From Candidatus Schekmanbacteria bacterium (GTDB taxonomy: Bacteria > CSSED10-310 > JACPHN01): a stretch of 64,000 bases of DNA. A program made the position numbers and the translations under genes. The notes beneath the pieces are model-generated. The model searched no databases, was not told the DNA's origin, and saw nothing but the letters and a program-made list of their open reading frames with translations. How positions within the stretch are numbered: position 1 is the first letter of the stretch; each line of letters starts with the position of its first letter. Below, in pieces: positions 26,801 through 36,200 of this stretch. The DNA is taken from the NCBI GenBank assembly GCA_016188575.1, contig JACPHN010000061.1:62001-126000 (forward strand). The letters are read 5' to 3'.

Positions 26801-27480
26801 CTCGCGGTTCCGCCGATGGTGTCCGAAACCCAAAGAGCTTCCCGGTTCGCCTCGCCGGCGAACGGCACCGCAAGGCCGAAGTCGACGATGACGGGCAGGC
26901 TGTCCTGCCCAACCAGCACGTTTCCCGGCTTCAGGTCGCGATGCACCACGCCCTCACCGTGCAGGTATGCAAGCGCGGTTGCGACGGCGTGCATGGTGCC
27001 GAGCACGGCTTCCAGCCCCGCCGGCGAAATGACGTTTCGGGGCATGCGGTCACCGCCGACCTCGGCGATGTCAGCGTGCCGGCTGCCGTCGTGCGGCGCC
27101 GCTCCCGTTTCGGCTCCGGCCGCGGTGGCGTCGATTTTCGTCGGCGTGCCGAATGAGTTGCCCGCGGTCTGCCCAAGCTGCCTTTTCATGCAGTAGGACA
27201 GCAGGTCGACCCCGTTGACCAGCTCCATGGCGTACCACGGCTGTCCCTCACAAACCCCATGCTCGAGAATGCGGACAACGCCCGGATGTCGCAGCGCGGC
27301 AAGTGCCGCGATCTCGCGGCGCACTGCGGATAACGGCGCGCGGCGCTCGGCGATCAGCGTCTTGAGTGCAACTTCCCGTCCGGACTGTTGGTGGCAGGCG
27401 CGGTATACAATTCCCATCCCGCCCTGCCCGAGAACCTCGACAATGAGGTACGGGCCGATGCACTGCGGAAGCGCGTTCAT
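23815..27480 (-). CDS. Ser/Thr protein kinase with AAA ATPase and TPR region (paralogue)
   Basis: About 1,221 residues with the same order as its downstream neighbour: kinase domain (P loop LGQGGMGIVYRACH, Lys 40 in VALKTL, HRDLKPGNVLV, VDFGLAV, GGTASYMAPEQ), AAA_16 ATPase (Walker A ISGDGGSGKTRLAM, Walker B CVLLLLDDLHLADE), then a long TPR array whose repeats (ALTVNCLAGIQSIRGN, AVAMNDLAVTLHEQGE) are clearer than in the neighbour. The ATG at 27480 begins one base after the TGA of the beta-propeller gene (TGACATG), so the two are tightly coupled. The two kinases are probably a tandem duplicate that has diverged. Confidence 0.88.
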   Translation of the reverse strand: MNALPQCIGPYLIVEVLGQGGMGIVYRACHQQSGREVALKTLIAERRAPLSAVRREIAALAALRHPGVVRILEHGVCEGQPWYAMELVNGVDLLSYCMKRQLGQTAGNSFGTPTKIDATAAGAETGAAPHDGSRHADIAEVGGDRMPRNVISPAGLEAVLGTMHAVATALAYLHGEGVVHRDLKPGNVLVGQDSLPVIVDFGLAVPFAGEANREALWVSDTIGGTASYMAPEQIRGELIDARADMYAAGCMMFQLLTGRLPFRKETMGETLLAHLNRPPLPPSCFAVGVPREVDHLVLALLEKDPRSRLAYAQDLARKLEDLAVPTHRWSNPPPPRLYLNRAGFWGRDEIVNQLIDHLRAAHSGRGGMILISGDGGSGKTRLAMELSLRAVRARMLVIEASFAVSEGRPAVGITSLLQRLADHSRRLDPAEARVAWGEHLDVLAAYEPALGWLRGDEATPQLAELPPDAAQLRLFSALTHVLLAIAEEACVLLLLDDLHLADELTGSFLLHLQRSEVLQDKALAVLATYCEDEETPLLRELRASQSVRHFALEHLSPDAVGAIVQEMLGMGERPRRFAAALARHAEGNPFFVVEYLRAAMTEGTLSRDRSGHWFLDVPEPASGAEDTEFKIPALPRSLRELAERRLDRVSAASRALLEIAAVLGLSFETALLRELSEQNDEEYYAALCDLRRNNILEDGPPDATAFCNARLQEVAYGALLPPCLVHLHRRAAQLLEGRMAARPDVAGAEPARAAEIAVHWERCGEAPRAKSWYLAAGRGFLKRYVIKEAEAALRAYLALECDPSAEAIGVRQTLAREVLYPRGDTAAAAAELSQALRDATAIDDARLRAASLLELGRLAFGTANPAAARANLTTAAELYAGCKDRAGEGKALRLMGQIHVSQEAAENAYALFKKALLLLRGAGDRREEALTVNCLAGIQSIRGNVKKAFRLHERALALLRQSGDQRGEAVAMNDLAVTLHEQGETRRAGELYDRAHKRFLEVGDRRAAARVAINLALILTQENEHEHGQRLFEEALTVNRAVGDMRLCAICLGNLAMLAKRRAQTATARDLFTRASTILERLGDKQRLCDNLRELAALERLSGNDAKLPSTIARRCVDLAREIGDRIDLILSLCELGHCRLALGESAATIVGSVEKIATTSSFSGIGYVGKAMAELRQAEAARAAGAPLLRGTLRELIPSALLERIEEEHGEQAAPCTDPS

Positions 27481-27481
27481 G

Positions 27482-29761
27482 TCATCGTGCGGCGCGAATC
27501 CGCCGGCCGCCGCGGCGCGCGGCGAAGGCAATCCCGGCGATCAACGACAGCACTGCGAAGCCCGTGGCCGCGGGAACCTTGCTTGCCGAGACGTCGGCCA
27601 CGTAGAGGCCGTTCATGGTGGCCGCAAAGAACCGCACCGGCCGCAGATCCCGCCAGCTCGACGCCGCCGGCGGCACGACTGCGAGCGCCTGCACCCGCAG
27701 GCCGTTCGGACCCGCGTAGCGCGGCACCGCCGGCAGCGCCGTGGCGGCGAACGCCATGGCGTAGATGTTCGATCCGCACCCAAAGTAGACCTCGCCGTTG
27801 GTATCGTCGATCGTCGCCGCCTCGCATTGCTCCGCCCCCGACAGTTGCGAGGGAACCTCGGTCCACGACGAACCCGCGTCGGTGGATCGGTAGATCTTGT
27901 TGATGCTGGAGGCGGCGTCGAGCACATCGCCCCCCGCCGCGAATGCGAGCTCCGGCGTCGCCCCCGACCGCGCTACCGAAAGAATGACCTGGTTGCCTAC
28001 AGCTCCCGTTGCGGTCACCCACGAAAGCTGCTCGGGAGGTGTGCCCGCGGTGAGATCCAGAAGCCGGACGCCGAATTCCTTGCGCTCACTGCGCGGGATG
28101 CCTCTGTTGCCTACCGCCGCGAGAAGCCGGCGAGGCGTTGATCGCTGTTCCGCCGCAGCCAGCCCGATCACGACATCGTTCACGGACAGGGGCGCCGTCT
28201 CCGGGTGACGCTGCCAGTTGCCGGGGGGTGCGGTCGTGAAGTAGACACCACCTCCGTCTTCCTGGCGCTTGACCGACGCCAGAAAGAACGGCCCGCTGTC
28301 GAGCCCGGCGAATGCCATGAAGTCGGCACTCTGATCGATCATGCTGGTGCTGAGGTCGAGCGTTTGGCCGCCGTCCGTGCTGTGACCGATGACGTTCGTT
28401 GCCGCGTAGACCTCCAGCGGATCCAGCGGATTCAGGCCGAGCGCCGTCACGATGGGAAATCCCGCGCGAAAGCCCGGTGTCCGCTCCCAGGATCCGCCCG
28501 AGTCGTCCGACCGATAGACGCCGCCTTCACCGCCCGCGTAGATGGTGAAGTCGCCGGTTTCCGTTGCCGGCGTCGAGACGCGCAAGGCGGCGACGTTCAG
28601 TGCGTCGAGACCCTCCACGATTTCGATCCACGGATCGAAATCACTGGTGCCACTACGCCGAGCGATGCCGCGGTCGGTGGCCCCGTACAGGATCTGCCCC
28701 GCGGCCCGTCGGCCAACTCTCGATGCGGTGTCCTCGACGAGCATGATGAAGCGCAACGCCGAGCCGGTCGCAGGCGCCGGGAATTGGTGCCAGGTGTCGC
28801 CGAGGTCGTCTGAATAGTGTGGCGCGGCGAATACTCTGCCGGTCGCGTCCACGAATATCTGCCCCACACCTCCGGGAAATCCGGCAAGAGACAAGAAACT
28901 CGTCCCTCCATTATCGCTGCGGTACATGGTCACCCCACGCCCCCCGAGATATACCACGTGCGTCGCAGGGTCGGAGCCCGCCACGCACGACCTGGGGTCG
29001 CACGCCGCCGAGTTGAAGCCCGGTTCGCTGGCCTTGACGTCGATGAATTCCCACGCATAGGTGTTGCCGCCCGACGCCGCGATGCCGCGATACAGGCGCG
29101 ATTCCGCCACGATTTCACCGGGAGGGGCCTGACTCGTCCGTTCCGCGACCACGTACAGGATGCTGCTGCCGGCGTATGACCGCACTTCCAGGATGCGGTG
29201 CAGATCCGGCTGCTCGAAGATCGGCTGGTATGCGGTATCGCCGTCGCCGCGGTAGAGGATTCCGCCACGGCCGACGAGCAGGCCGTTGCTGTCATCCATC
29301 CCCAGGTAGCCGGGCAACGGTCCGGGCCCACCTGGCGTGGCTGCGTCATCCCAGGTGATCCCGCCATCCGTCGACTTGAAGAAACCGTTGCTCGTCTGTT
29401 GTTGCTCCGCGACGAGCTCGAAGACTGTGCCGTCACGCTGGTCGACCACGACCCAGGCGTCTCCGTAGTTGCCGACACTGTGTGCGCCATGCCACACCTG
29501 GTCGCCATCAGCGTCGATCTCGGCGGGCGCGTCGGAGTAAAACAGCTCTTGGGCGCCCTCGACGAGGAGGTAGGTGCGGCCCGGGAATCCCTGCCCTCCC
29601 TGCCCGCTCGTTCGGTCGATGGCCACCGCGCGCACGGAGCCGCCGTACAGTCCCGCGCTCTCCATGCCAGAGAGGACCTGGGCGCCCGCGGCTCTCGCAC
29701 CGGCGGCCAGCGAGGCCATGACCAACACCAACCCGCTCGCGACACGCTGCCCAGTATTCAC
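27482..29761 (-). CDS. Exported beta-propeller protein (BNR/sialidase-like) with C-terminal sorting segment
   Basis: A 759-residue protein. A signal peptide (about 1-27, ending AAGAQV) precedes repeated propeller blades with Asp-box turns such as STDGGITWDD, SDNGGTSFLS, SDDSGGSWER and STDAGSSWTE, typical of sialidase/BNR folds. The C-terminus has VPAATGFAVLSLIAGIAFA followed by RRGGRR, a hydrophobic helix with a basic tail like PEP-CTERM/VPxxTG-type sorting signals. Two Cys pairs in the blades may form disulfides. It heads the operon that continues with the two giant kinases. It may present a ligand or sense a surface cue, but no function is proven by sequence. Confidence 0.8.
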   Translation of the reverse strand: MNTGQRVASGLVLVMASLAAGARAAGAQVLSGMESAGLYGGSVRAVAIDRTSGQGGQGFPGRTYLLVEGAQELFYSDAPAEIDADGDQVWHGAHSVGNYGDAWVVVDQRDGTVFELVAEQQQTSNGFFKSTDGGITWDDAATPGGPGPLPGYLGMDDSNGLLVGRGGILYRGDGDTAYQPIFEQPDLHRILEVRSYAGSSILYVVAERTSQAPPGEIVAESRLYRGIAASGGNTYAWEFIDVKASEPGFNSAACDPRSCVAGSDPATHVVYLGGRGVTMYRSDNGGTSFLSLAGFPGGVGQIFVDATGRVFAAPHYSDDLGDTWHQFPAPATGSALRFIMLVEDTASRVGRRAAGQILYGATDRGIARRSGTSDFDPWIEIVEGLDALNVAALRVSTPATETGDFTIYAGGEGGVYRSDDSGGSWERTPGFRAGFPIVTALGLNPLDPLEVYAATNVIGHSTDGGQTLDLSTSMIDQSADFMAFAGLDSGPFFLASVKRQEDGGGVYFTTAPPGNWQRHPETAPLSVNDVVIGLAAAEQRSTPRRLLAAVGNRGIPRSERKEFGVRLLDLTAGTPPEQLSWVTATGAVGNQVILSVARSGATPELAFAAGGDVLDAASSINKIYRSTDAGSSWTEVPSQLSGAEQCEAATIDDTNGEVYFGCGSNIYAMAFAATALPAVPRYAGPNGLRVQALAVVPPAASSWRDLRPVRFFAATMNGLYVADVSASKVPAATGFAVLSLIAGIAFAARRGGRRIRAAR

Positions 29762-29819
29762 ATCAGGACTCCGATTGAAAGGAACGTCTCCGGGAAAGCT
29801 CCGTGTTTACGAGCAGTGT

Positions 29820-29849
29820 AGTATAGTAGTGGTAAGGGCGCACGATCAA
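29820..29849 (-). promoter_or_regulatory. Candidate sigma-70-type promoter for the propeller/kinase operon
   Basis: On the minus strand, TTGATC (29849-29844) and TATACT (29825-29820) are separated by 18 bp, about 60 bp before the ATG at 29761. Four of six -35 bases and five of six -10 bases match consensus. The same AT-rich patch could serve the divergent rtcA gene. Confidence 0.4.
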
Positions 29850-29895
29850 AAGGTCACCCCTGTGCCGCGGGCACAGCACGGTGCCAGGAAAAGCG

Positions 29896-30921
29896 ATGAT
29901 GATTGAAATCGATGGCGCGGAGGGCGAGGGTGGCGGGCAGATCATCCGCACCGCGCTGGCTCTGTCCATGGTTACCCGGGAACCGTTTCGCATGCGGAAC
30001 GTGCGCGCTGCGAGAGATCGTCCTGGCCTGCGGCCTCAGCACCTGGTCGCCGTGCAGGCCGCAGCGACTGTGAGCAAGGCGGAAGCTCACGGCGCTGTGC
30101 TCGGCAGCACCGAGCTCGTTTTCGTTCCACGCGCCCTGACTGCGGGAGAGTACCGCTTCGACATCGGCACGGCGGGAAGCACGACGCTGGTGCTGCAGAC
30201 GCTGGCCCCGGCGCTCGCATTCGCAGGGGAACCATCCACACTGGTCATTGACGGCGGTACCCACAACGACAAGGCGCCCCCGTTCGATTTTCTCGCCCAG
30301 GCGTTCGCCCCCGTGATCCGCCGCATGGGGTGGTCACTCTCGCTCGAGCTGCATCGCCACGGCTTCTATCCCCGCGGGGGAGGGCGCGTCAGCGCCACCG
30401 TGATGCCGCTTGCCGCGCCGGTTCCGCTGGAGCTGCTAGCGCGAGGACCCATCGCGGCTTGTGTGGCACGGGCGCTGGTTGCTCGCCTACCCCGTCACAT
30501 CGGCGTGCGCGAGGTCAACACCGTGCGCGAATCGTTCTCGCTGCCGATTCAGCGCGCCGCAGTCGAGGAGGTCGGTGGCGTCGGTCCGGGCAATGCGGTG
30601 CTGTTGGAGATCGCCGCGGAGTCCATCACCGAGGTGATCTCCGCGATCGGCAGAAAGGGACTCCCCGCCGAGCTCGTGGCGGCGGAGGCGATACGCCAGG
30701 CCGAGGACTATCTGCGCCTCGGCGCCCCCGTCGGGCCGCACCTGGCTGATCAGTTGCTCTTGCCAATGGCGCTGGCCGCCGGCGGTAGATTCCGCACGTC
30801 GCATCCGTCGTTGCACGCCGTCACCAATGCCAAGGTTATCCGCAAGTTCCTTGCTTGTAGCATCGAGATGACGGAAATCGTGTCGCATCAGTGGGAAGTC
30901 AACGTCACTCCCCGCGCCTGA
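29896..30921 (+). CDS. rtcA: RNA 3'-terminal phosphate cyclase
   Basis: A 341-residue RtcA. The family signatures EGGGQIIRTALALS, RPGLRPQHLVAVQA, AGSTTLVLQTLAPAL and FYPRGGGRV are present, as is the nucleotidylated His region near the C-terminus (ADQLLLPMALA, FRTSHPSLHAVTN). It activates RNA 3'-phosphates through an adenylylated His to make 2',3'-cyclic phosphate. The start is the ATG at 29896 behind AGGAAAAG; the first ATG of two tandem codons. RtcA usually sits with rtcB and rtcR; neither is here, so this is a stand-alone copy. It is divergent from the kinase operon. Confidence 0.9.
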   Translation: MMIEIDGAEGEGGGQIIRTALALSMVTREPFRMRNVRAARDRPGLRPQHLVAVQAAATVSKAEAHGAVLGSTELVFVPRALTAGEYRFDIGTAGSTTLVLQTLAPALAFAGEPSTLVIDGGTHNDKAPPFDFLAQAFAPVIRRMGWSLSLELHRHGFYPRGGGRVSATVMPLAAPVPLELLARGPIAACVARALVARLPRHIGVREVNTVRESFSLPIQRAAVEEVGGVGPGNAVLLEIAAESITEVISAIGRKGLPAELVAAEAIRQAEDYLRLGAPVGPHLADQLLLPMALAAGGRFRTSHPSLHAVTNAKVIRKFLACSIEMTEIVSHQWEVNVTPRA

Positions 30922-31012
30922 TGGAAGCTACGGCCGCCCTTGTGATATCCTCTGCGAGCGACGGTATATTATTCCACCCCGGATATGCCTACCCATTCTC
31001 CTCAGGAAGATC

Positions 31013-31504
31013 ATGGATTTCGAGGTCGAACATCGTTTTTCAGGCCCGAGCGAGCGGGTTATCGCACTATTCAAGGACATCGAGGTGCAATCCCGCATGC
31101 ACCGCGATCTCGGATACGCGGAGTGGCGAGAGCTCGAGCGACAGGACCGCTCCGGAAACCTGACGCGCCGGATTCGCGCGGTCCCTGGCGTGTCCGTACC
31201 ATCGTTTGTGCGCCGAGCGCTGGGCGACTCACCGGGTATCCGCGAAACACAAACGTGGCAGACAGGTGAGCAACGCTACATCTGGGAGGTGTGTTTCGAT
31301 CTCTCGCCTCGCCTCCGGCTCGACGGCACTTGTCGCTATGAGGATGTCTCCGCGCACGTTTGCCGGCGCCGCATGGAGGCCTCGATCGAGGTCGATATCC
31401 CGCTCGTCGGAAAGCGCCTCGAGGCGTTCATCAAGGAAATGATGATGCGGAGCCTGAACGAAGAAGCGGCGTGGATCGAGCGGGAGCTCCGCGGCGCGGA
31501 GTAG
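31013..31504 (+). CDS. DUF2505/SRPBCC-like protein
   Basis: A 163-residue protein starting MDFEVEHRFSGPSERVIALF, with a pattern of alternating strands and a C-terminal helix (GKRLEAFIKEMMMRSLNEEA) that fits DUF2505 and other START-like folds. No catalytic residues are evident; the family probably binds a hydrophobic ligand. It lies 91 bp past rtcA in the same direction and may be cotranscribed; the stop is 66 bp from a convergent gene. Confidence 0.6.
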   Translation: MDFEVEHRFSGPSERVIALFKDIEVQSRMHRDLGYAEWRELERQDRSGNLTRRIRAVPGVSVPSFVRRALGDSPGIRETQTWQTGEQRYIWEVCFDLSPRLRLDGTCRYEDVSAHVCRRRMEASIEVDIPLVGKRLEAFIKEMMMRSLNEEAAWIERELRGAE

Positions 31505-31570
31505 CCGGGTGAGGGACGCAGATGGGCACTGTCACGCCGACGGCGAAAAGGCGGTGAATCCACGGACGCT

Positions 31571-32260
31571 TCACGATTTGTGGCCTTCCAGAACAATTGA
31601 CCCATTGCCGATCTCCAGCTTGTCCACGTGCCACGTTGGATCGAGCGGGAAGAAGTAGCCCCGTCCTTTTTGCGGCTGCCGTCCCGGCTGGCTGACGCGG
31701 GCTTCGAGCTGTCCGCGGATCTGGTTGAGCACGACCTCGGGCAGACTGGTCTGACCAACCGAAATGTTGCTCGCGTCGAACGCCAGTTGTCCGTCTTCCA
31801 GCCACGCCTCGGCCGCCACCTGCAAATACAGCTCGCGCGGGACGCCAGGAATCTCGGCGTCCACGACGACGACAACGGTCGCCTTGCCATCCGCGAGGTG
31901 TGATTGCACGTTTTTCACCCGCAGCGAGGTGCGTGCCTGCTCATCTTGTCCCTGCTGCGATAGCCCGCTGCTGAGCATTTGAAAGAGCTGAGCGCTGACC
32001 TCCTCCTCGGTGAGGTTGAAGCGAAACGTCTTGTCCTCGCCGGCGCTGAGCTTCTTCAGTTCCGTGGTGACTTTCTGCTCGAGCTTGCGCGCCGCGTCCT
32101 CGTTTACCACGATCTCCGGGTTGTAGTCCTTGGGTGGCGTGGAAGCGGCTCGCATCGACTTTTTCCAGAAGTAGAGGCCGCCTCCGGCCAGCGCGGATAC
32201 CAGGAAGAACGCCGCGATTCCGAGCACCAACCCCTTGATCGCTGTTTTTTCTTTCGCCAT
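31571..32260 (-). CDS. Membrane-anchored protein of unknown function
   Basis: A 229-residue protein. An N-terminal helix (about residues 10-33, VLGIAAFFLVSALAGGGLYF) anchors it, leaving the rest outside the membrane on the periplasmic side if it is a simple signal anchor. The exterior is mixed alpha/beta with a helical Leu-rich stretch (FNLTEEEVSAQLFQML) and a C-terminal hairpin ending WHVDKLEIGNGSIVLEGHKS. No family was recognised. It ends the PP2C/kinase operon, 46 bp past PP2C, and may act in that pathway. The start ATG at 32260 is chosen over an upstream frame of Ser-rich nonsense. Confidence 0.6.
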   Translation of the reverse strand: MAKEKTAIKGLVLGIAAFFLVSALAGGGLYFWKKSMRAASTPPKDYNPEIVVNEDAARKLEQKVTTELKKLSAGEDKTFRFNLTEEEVSAQLFQMLSSGLSQQGQDEQARTSLRVKNVQSHLADGKATVVVVVDAEIPGVPRELYLQVAAEAWLEDGQLAFDASNISVGQTSLPEVVLNQIRGQLEARVSQPGRQPQKGRGYFFPLDPTWHVDKLEIGNGSIVLEGHKS

Positions 32261-32306
32261 GGGAAAGACTCCTGAGTCGGATTGAGATGATGAGGCCCGC
32301 CGCACG

Positions 32307-33203
32307 CTACAATGCTGCGGGTTCGCGCTTGTCTTTGGGGCGGGCGATGAGGATGGAGACGTTGTCCGGTGCGCCTGCCCGATTGACCGCCTGCAGGAGC
32401 AGCCGACAGCCACGGCTCATGTCCCCTTTCGCGGACTCCACAATGTGCAGAATCTGGCCGTCAGTCAGCACTCCGCACAGCCCATCCGTGCAGAGGAGCA
32501 GCATTTCGGCCTGTTCCACATCAAAGTCCATGATGTCGATTTCGACGTCTGGATGGTTGCCCAGGCTGCGCGTGATGACGTTGCGAAACGGATGATTGCG
32601 GGCCGCCTCTTCCGTGAGATTGTACTGATCGATGAGATCTTGCAGTCGCGAGTGGTCTCGCGTCACGCGCGTGATCGCTCCCGCCTGCACGCGGTACAGC
32701 CGCGAGTCGCCGGCGTGCGCGACGTAGGCGTGATCATCGTGCACCAGGAGGGCCACAAAGGTCGTTCCCATGCCCTTGAAGCGCGGCTGGGCGCAGGCAT
32801 AGTCGTAAATGTAGCGATTGGCGCTGTACGCCGCGAGCCGCATCGCCCGCGTCCAACGCTTGCGGGGCTCGACCGGCTGCAGCTCGGCGGGCATGGAGCT
32901 GTGCAGCTCGTTGCGAATGAATCGATAAACGTGAATGCACGCCATGCGCGAAGCCCGCTCTCCGGCGCGATGTCCGCCCATACCGTCGGCGATGAGGAAG
33001 ATCCCGTTCTTGGCGTCCATCAGGATGTGATCCTGGTTGCTTGACCGGCGCAGGCCGACGTCGGTCATGCCGGCCACGTCCCACGCGATGAAGCCATTCC
33101 CCTTCGCGCCCTCCTCGTCGGCGATCGGGACGCGCTCCGTGGTCTCTTTCGATCGACCCCGCAGCTCTTCCCGCGGGTCACTTTGGAGCTCTTCCGCCCT
33201 CAT
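32307..33203 (-). CDS. PP2C-family Ser/Thr protein phosphatase
   Basis: A 298-residue PPM/PP2C phosphatase with the metal-binding motifs SSNQDHILM, LIADGMGGHRAGE, AGDSRLYRVQAG, TRDHSRLQDL and LLLCTDGLCGVLTDGQI in order. It should remove phosphate from Ser/Thr kinases or their targets. Its ATG (33203) overlaps the TGA of the kinase-like/sigma-54 activator gene (ATGA), so synthesis is coupled. This pairing and the nearby Hanks kinases make it the obvious opposing phosphatase of the block. Confidence 0.9.
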   Translation of the reverse strand: MRAEELQSDPREELRGRSKETTERVPIADEEGAKGNGFIAWDVAGMTDVGLRRSSNQDHILMDAKNGIFLIADGMGGHRAGERASRMACIHVYRFIRNELHSSMPAELQPVEPRKRWTRAMRLAAYSANRYIYDYACAQPRFKGMGTTFVALLVHDDHAYVAHAGDSRLYRVQAGAITRVTRDHSRLQDLIDQYNLTEEAARNHPFRNVITRSLGNHPDVEIDIMDFDVEQAEMLLLCTDGLCGVLTDGQILHIVESAKGDMSRGCRLLLQAVNRAGAPDNVSILIARPKDKREPAAL

Positions 33204-36200
33204 GCTCGGTCGCACTCTTCAGAGATTGCCAGTCGATGCATTTTCTTCACCAGCGCCTGCCGCGTTACGCCAAGCGCATCTGCCGTCCGCGCCCGGTGCC
33301 ACCCGCACCTGTCCAGTGTCTCGAGGACCGCCTTGCGCTCAAAACGGTCCATTGCTTCCTGCAGGGAGCCGCCCGCATCGGTGGCGGGGAAGCCGGAAAC
33401 GGCCAGCGTCTTCCCACGAACCTCGGAAGGGAGCTGCTCGACGCTCACGATCTCGCCATCATCCGTCAAGTGAATGGCGCGCTCCACGACATTCTGAAGC
33501 TCGCGGACGTTCCCGGGCCAGTGATAGGCCTCGAGTCGCCTCATTGCCTCCTCCGAAAAGCCAGGGATAATCCTTCCCATTCTCTTGATCATCTTACGAA
33601 GGAAATGTGTCGCAAGCAACGGGACGTCGCCCCGGCGCTCGCGCAGGGGCGGGGCCTGCAACGGCATGACGTACAGGCGATAGAAAAGATCTTCGCGAAA
33701 TCGTCCGGAGTCGACTTCTGTGCGCAGGTCCTTGTTCGTCGCGGAGATGACGCGAACATCGACGTGGCGCGTTGTCGGAGATCCCACGGGCCGGATTTCG
33801 CGCTGTTCGAGAAAGCGCAGGATCTTCACCTGCATGGCAGGTGACACGTCGGCGATTTCATCGAGGAAGAGCGTTCCTTTATCGGCCTGCAGTGCCAGCC
33901 CCACGCGGTCGGCGTGGGCACCGGTAAAGGCGCCCCGCACGTGTCCGAAGAGCTCGGATTCGATTATCGTCTCCGCCACGGCCCCGAGCGCCACCGCGAC
34001 GAACGGGCCGTCGCGGCGGTCGGAGTTGTAGTGCAACGCTCTGGCGATGAGCTCCTTACCCGTGCCGCTCTCACCGCCAATGAACACCGTCGTCGAGCTG
34101 TCCTTGATCCGGCGCATAGTCTTGAAGAGATCCTGCATGGGGGAGCTGGCGGCGATGATCTCGCTAAACATGAGGTCCTGGCGAGCTTCGTCGCGAAGTC
34201 GTTGATTCTCGTCCAGCAGCCGCTGGCGAAAGCGCGCGTTGTCCAGTGCGAGCGCGGCCTGCTGGGCGAAGCTCGTCAGGAAGGTGAGATCATCGTCCTC
34301 AAACGCGCGCTCGCGCGTGAGAATGTCGACATATACCGCGCCGATGGTGCGATCGCGCAGGCGTAGCGGTACACATAGCAAGCTTTGAATGCCGTAGACC
34401 GAGACGGAGTGGCGCGAAGCGAACGCCGGGTCGGCCGCGGTATCGCGGACGATGAGCGGCTTGCCCTCGCTCAGGATCTGTGCGACGGCCGAGCTGCTGA
34501 TGGCGGTCGCCTCCTCGACGCGAGCCGGGTCGATGTGGCGCACCGAAGCGATGTCAAACGAATTGGGCTGTTCGGGGATCGCGAGCAGCAGCAACCCGCG
34601 CTCGCCACCGACTGCCGTGATGGCGACGTCGAGGACCACGCTGAAGAGCTCCGCGAGCGAGGTGAGCTCGTTGATGCGCTGGCCGATTTCGACGAGTGCG
34701 ACGAGGTGTCGGCGCGCCGCGGGGAGGTGGCGCCCGGCCAGACGGTTGTCGATCTCCATGCAGTACTCCTCACACGTTTGTGCGGATTTCCACGACTCCG
34801 ATACGCGCAGGCATCTGGCCGCGCGCGCCGCCAATAGCCGCGCCCGCGCCGGTGAACACCACTCCCGCAGCTCCCGTTGCGCCCACGCCATCAGAGTCAA
34901 ACCCTCCTCGAGCGTGGAATCGACTGAGCGCAACCATTTGCGACTCATTCTAAAATGCGATCGGGCAGCTCGCAAGGAACGACTCGCGCTGCCGCGCAGG
35001 CGCTCGACGACCGCCAGACGCCGCTCGTTCACCGGCAGCGTGGCGCGCAAGACGCTTTCGGCTCGTGTGGTCCAGCGCACGACCTCGATCTCGTCGCCAT
35101 CGCCCAGGGCGGCCTCTGCCGAAGCCACGGCGACGGCCGCAACGAGCTGCGGCCGTCCGAGCCGTGCCGCGTCCTCCCGCAGCCGCTCCAGACGTGGCCT
35201 CGCCGCGCGATAATCGCCGATCGCGATGAGCACGGTGCAATAGCCGAGGCGGCTCAGGCAGGACTGGTAGGGGTTCCCGGCCGATTCCCACCTGGTTGCC
35301 GCCTCTCGGATTCGGCGCAGTGCGTCGTCGTGGTTTCCACGCGCGTGTGCGAGCAGGCCCCAGTTGTGCAACACGGCCGCCTGCAGCTCGGCGTCACCCA
35401 GGGCGAAGGAGCGCCGTACCGCCGTTTCCAGGTGCGCTCGCGCCTGCGCGAGCTCGCCCCTGAGCAGCAGCGTCATCGCCAGGTTCGCGCGCATGCGCTC
35501 GTGGCTGATCCGGTCTCGCCGGCGCCCCATTGCCGCCGCGCCCGCCGCCGTGATGGCCCGCGAAAAGGCTGCGGTCGCGGCCGCAAGGTGCCCACCTTCG
35601 TAGCACAACAGAGCGCGCAGGTTGTCGATCGCCGCGCGCTGCCCGCAGTAGGCCGGGCGGTGGGGAAGGCACTCGTCCGCTGCGGCGATCCGTTGGGCAG
35701 CCTCCTGCCCGCGGCCGAGATGGCGCAGCGCCACGGCTTCGGTGCGGAGGAGCTCCGCCACGACTCCGGGACACGCAAGCTCTGCGTCGTGGCGTCCAGC
35801 CCACTCCGTAGCGATCACCTGTAGCGCCTCGGCCGGTTGACCCCCGGCCAGCGCGCACCGTGCGGTCTCCGTAGCGATGCGTGCGAGCTGCGACGTCGGG
35901 CCCGCCCTGGCGGCCGCCAGGGCCGCCGCCTGGCTCAGCAGCGCACGGGCACTGTCGAGCTCGTGCAGCTCTCGCCCGAGCTCGGCAAGCCTCAGCAGCC
36001 GCATGACCGGCAAGGAATCCAGTGCGCGTGCTTCCGCCCGCGATTCCAGCAGCAACCTGTACTCAGCTCGCGCCGTCTCCACGTCGTTGTCGTCCAGGGC
36101 GAGTCGAACCGAAGTTTCCGCCGCCACAGGCCCCAGCTCCGGCCAGCGTTGCACGGCCTCATTCGCCCGTTGCCGGGCGTCCCGCGCCCGCCCCGCCCGG

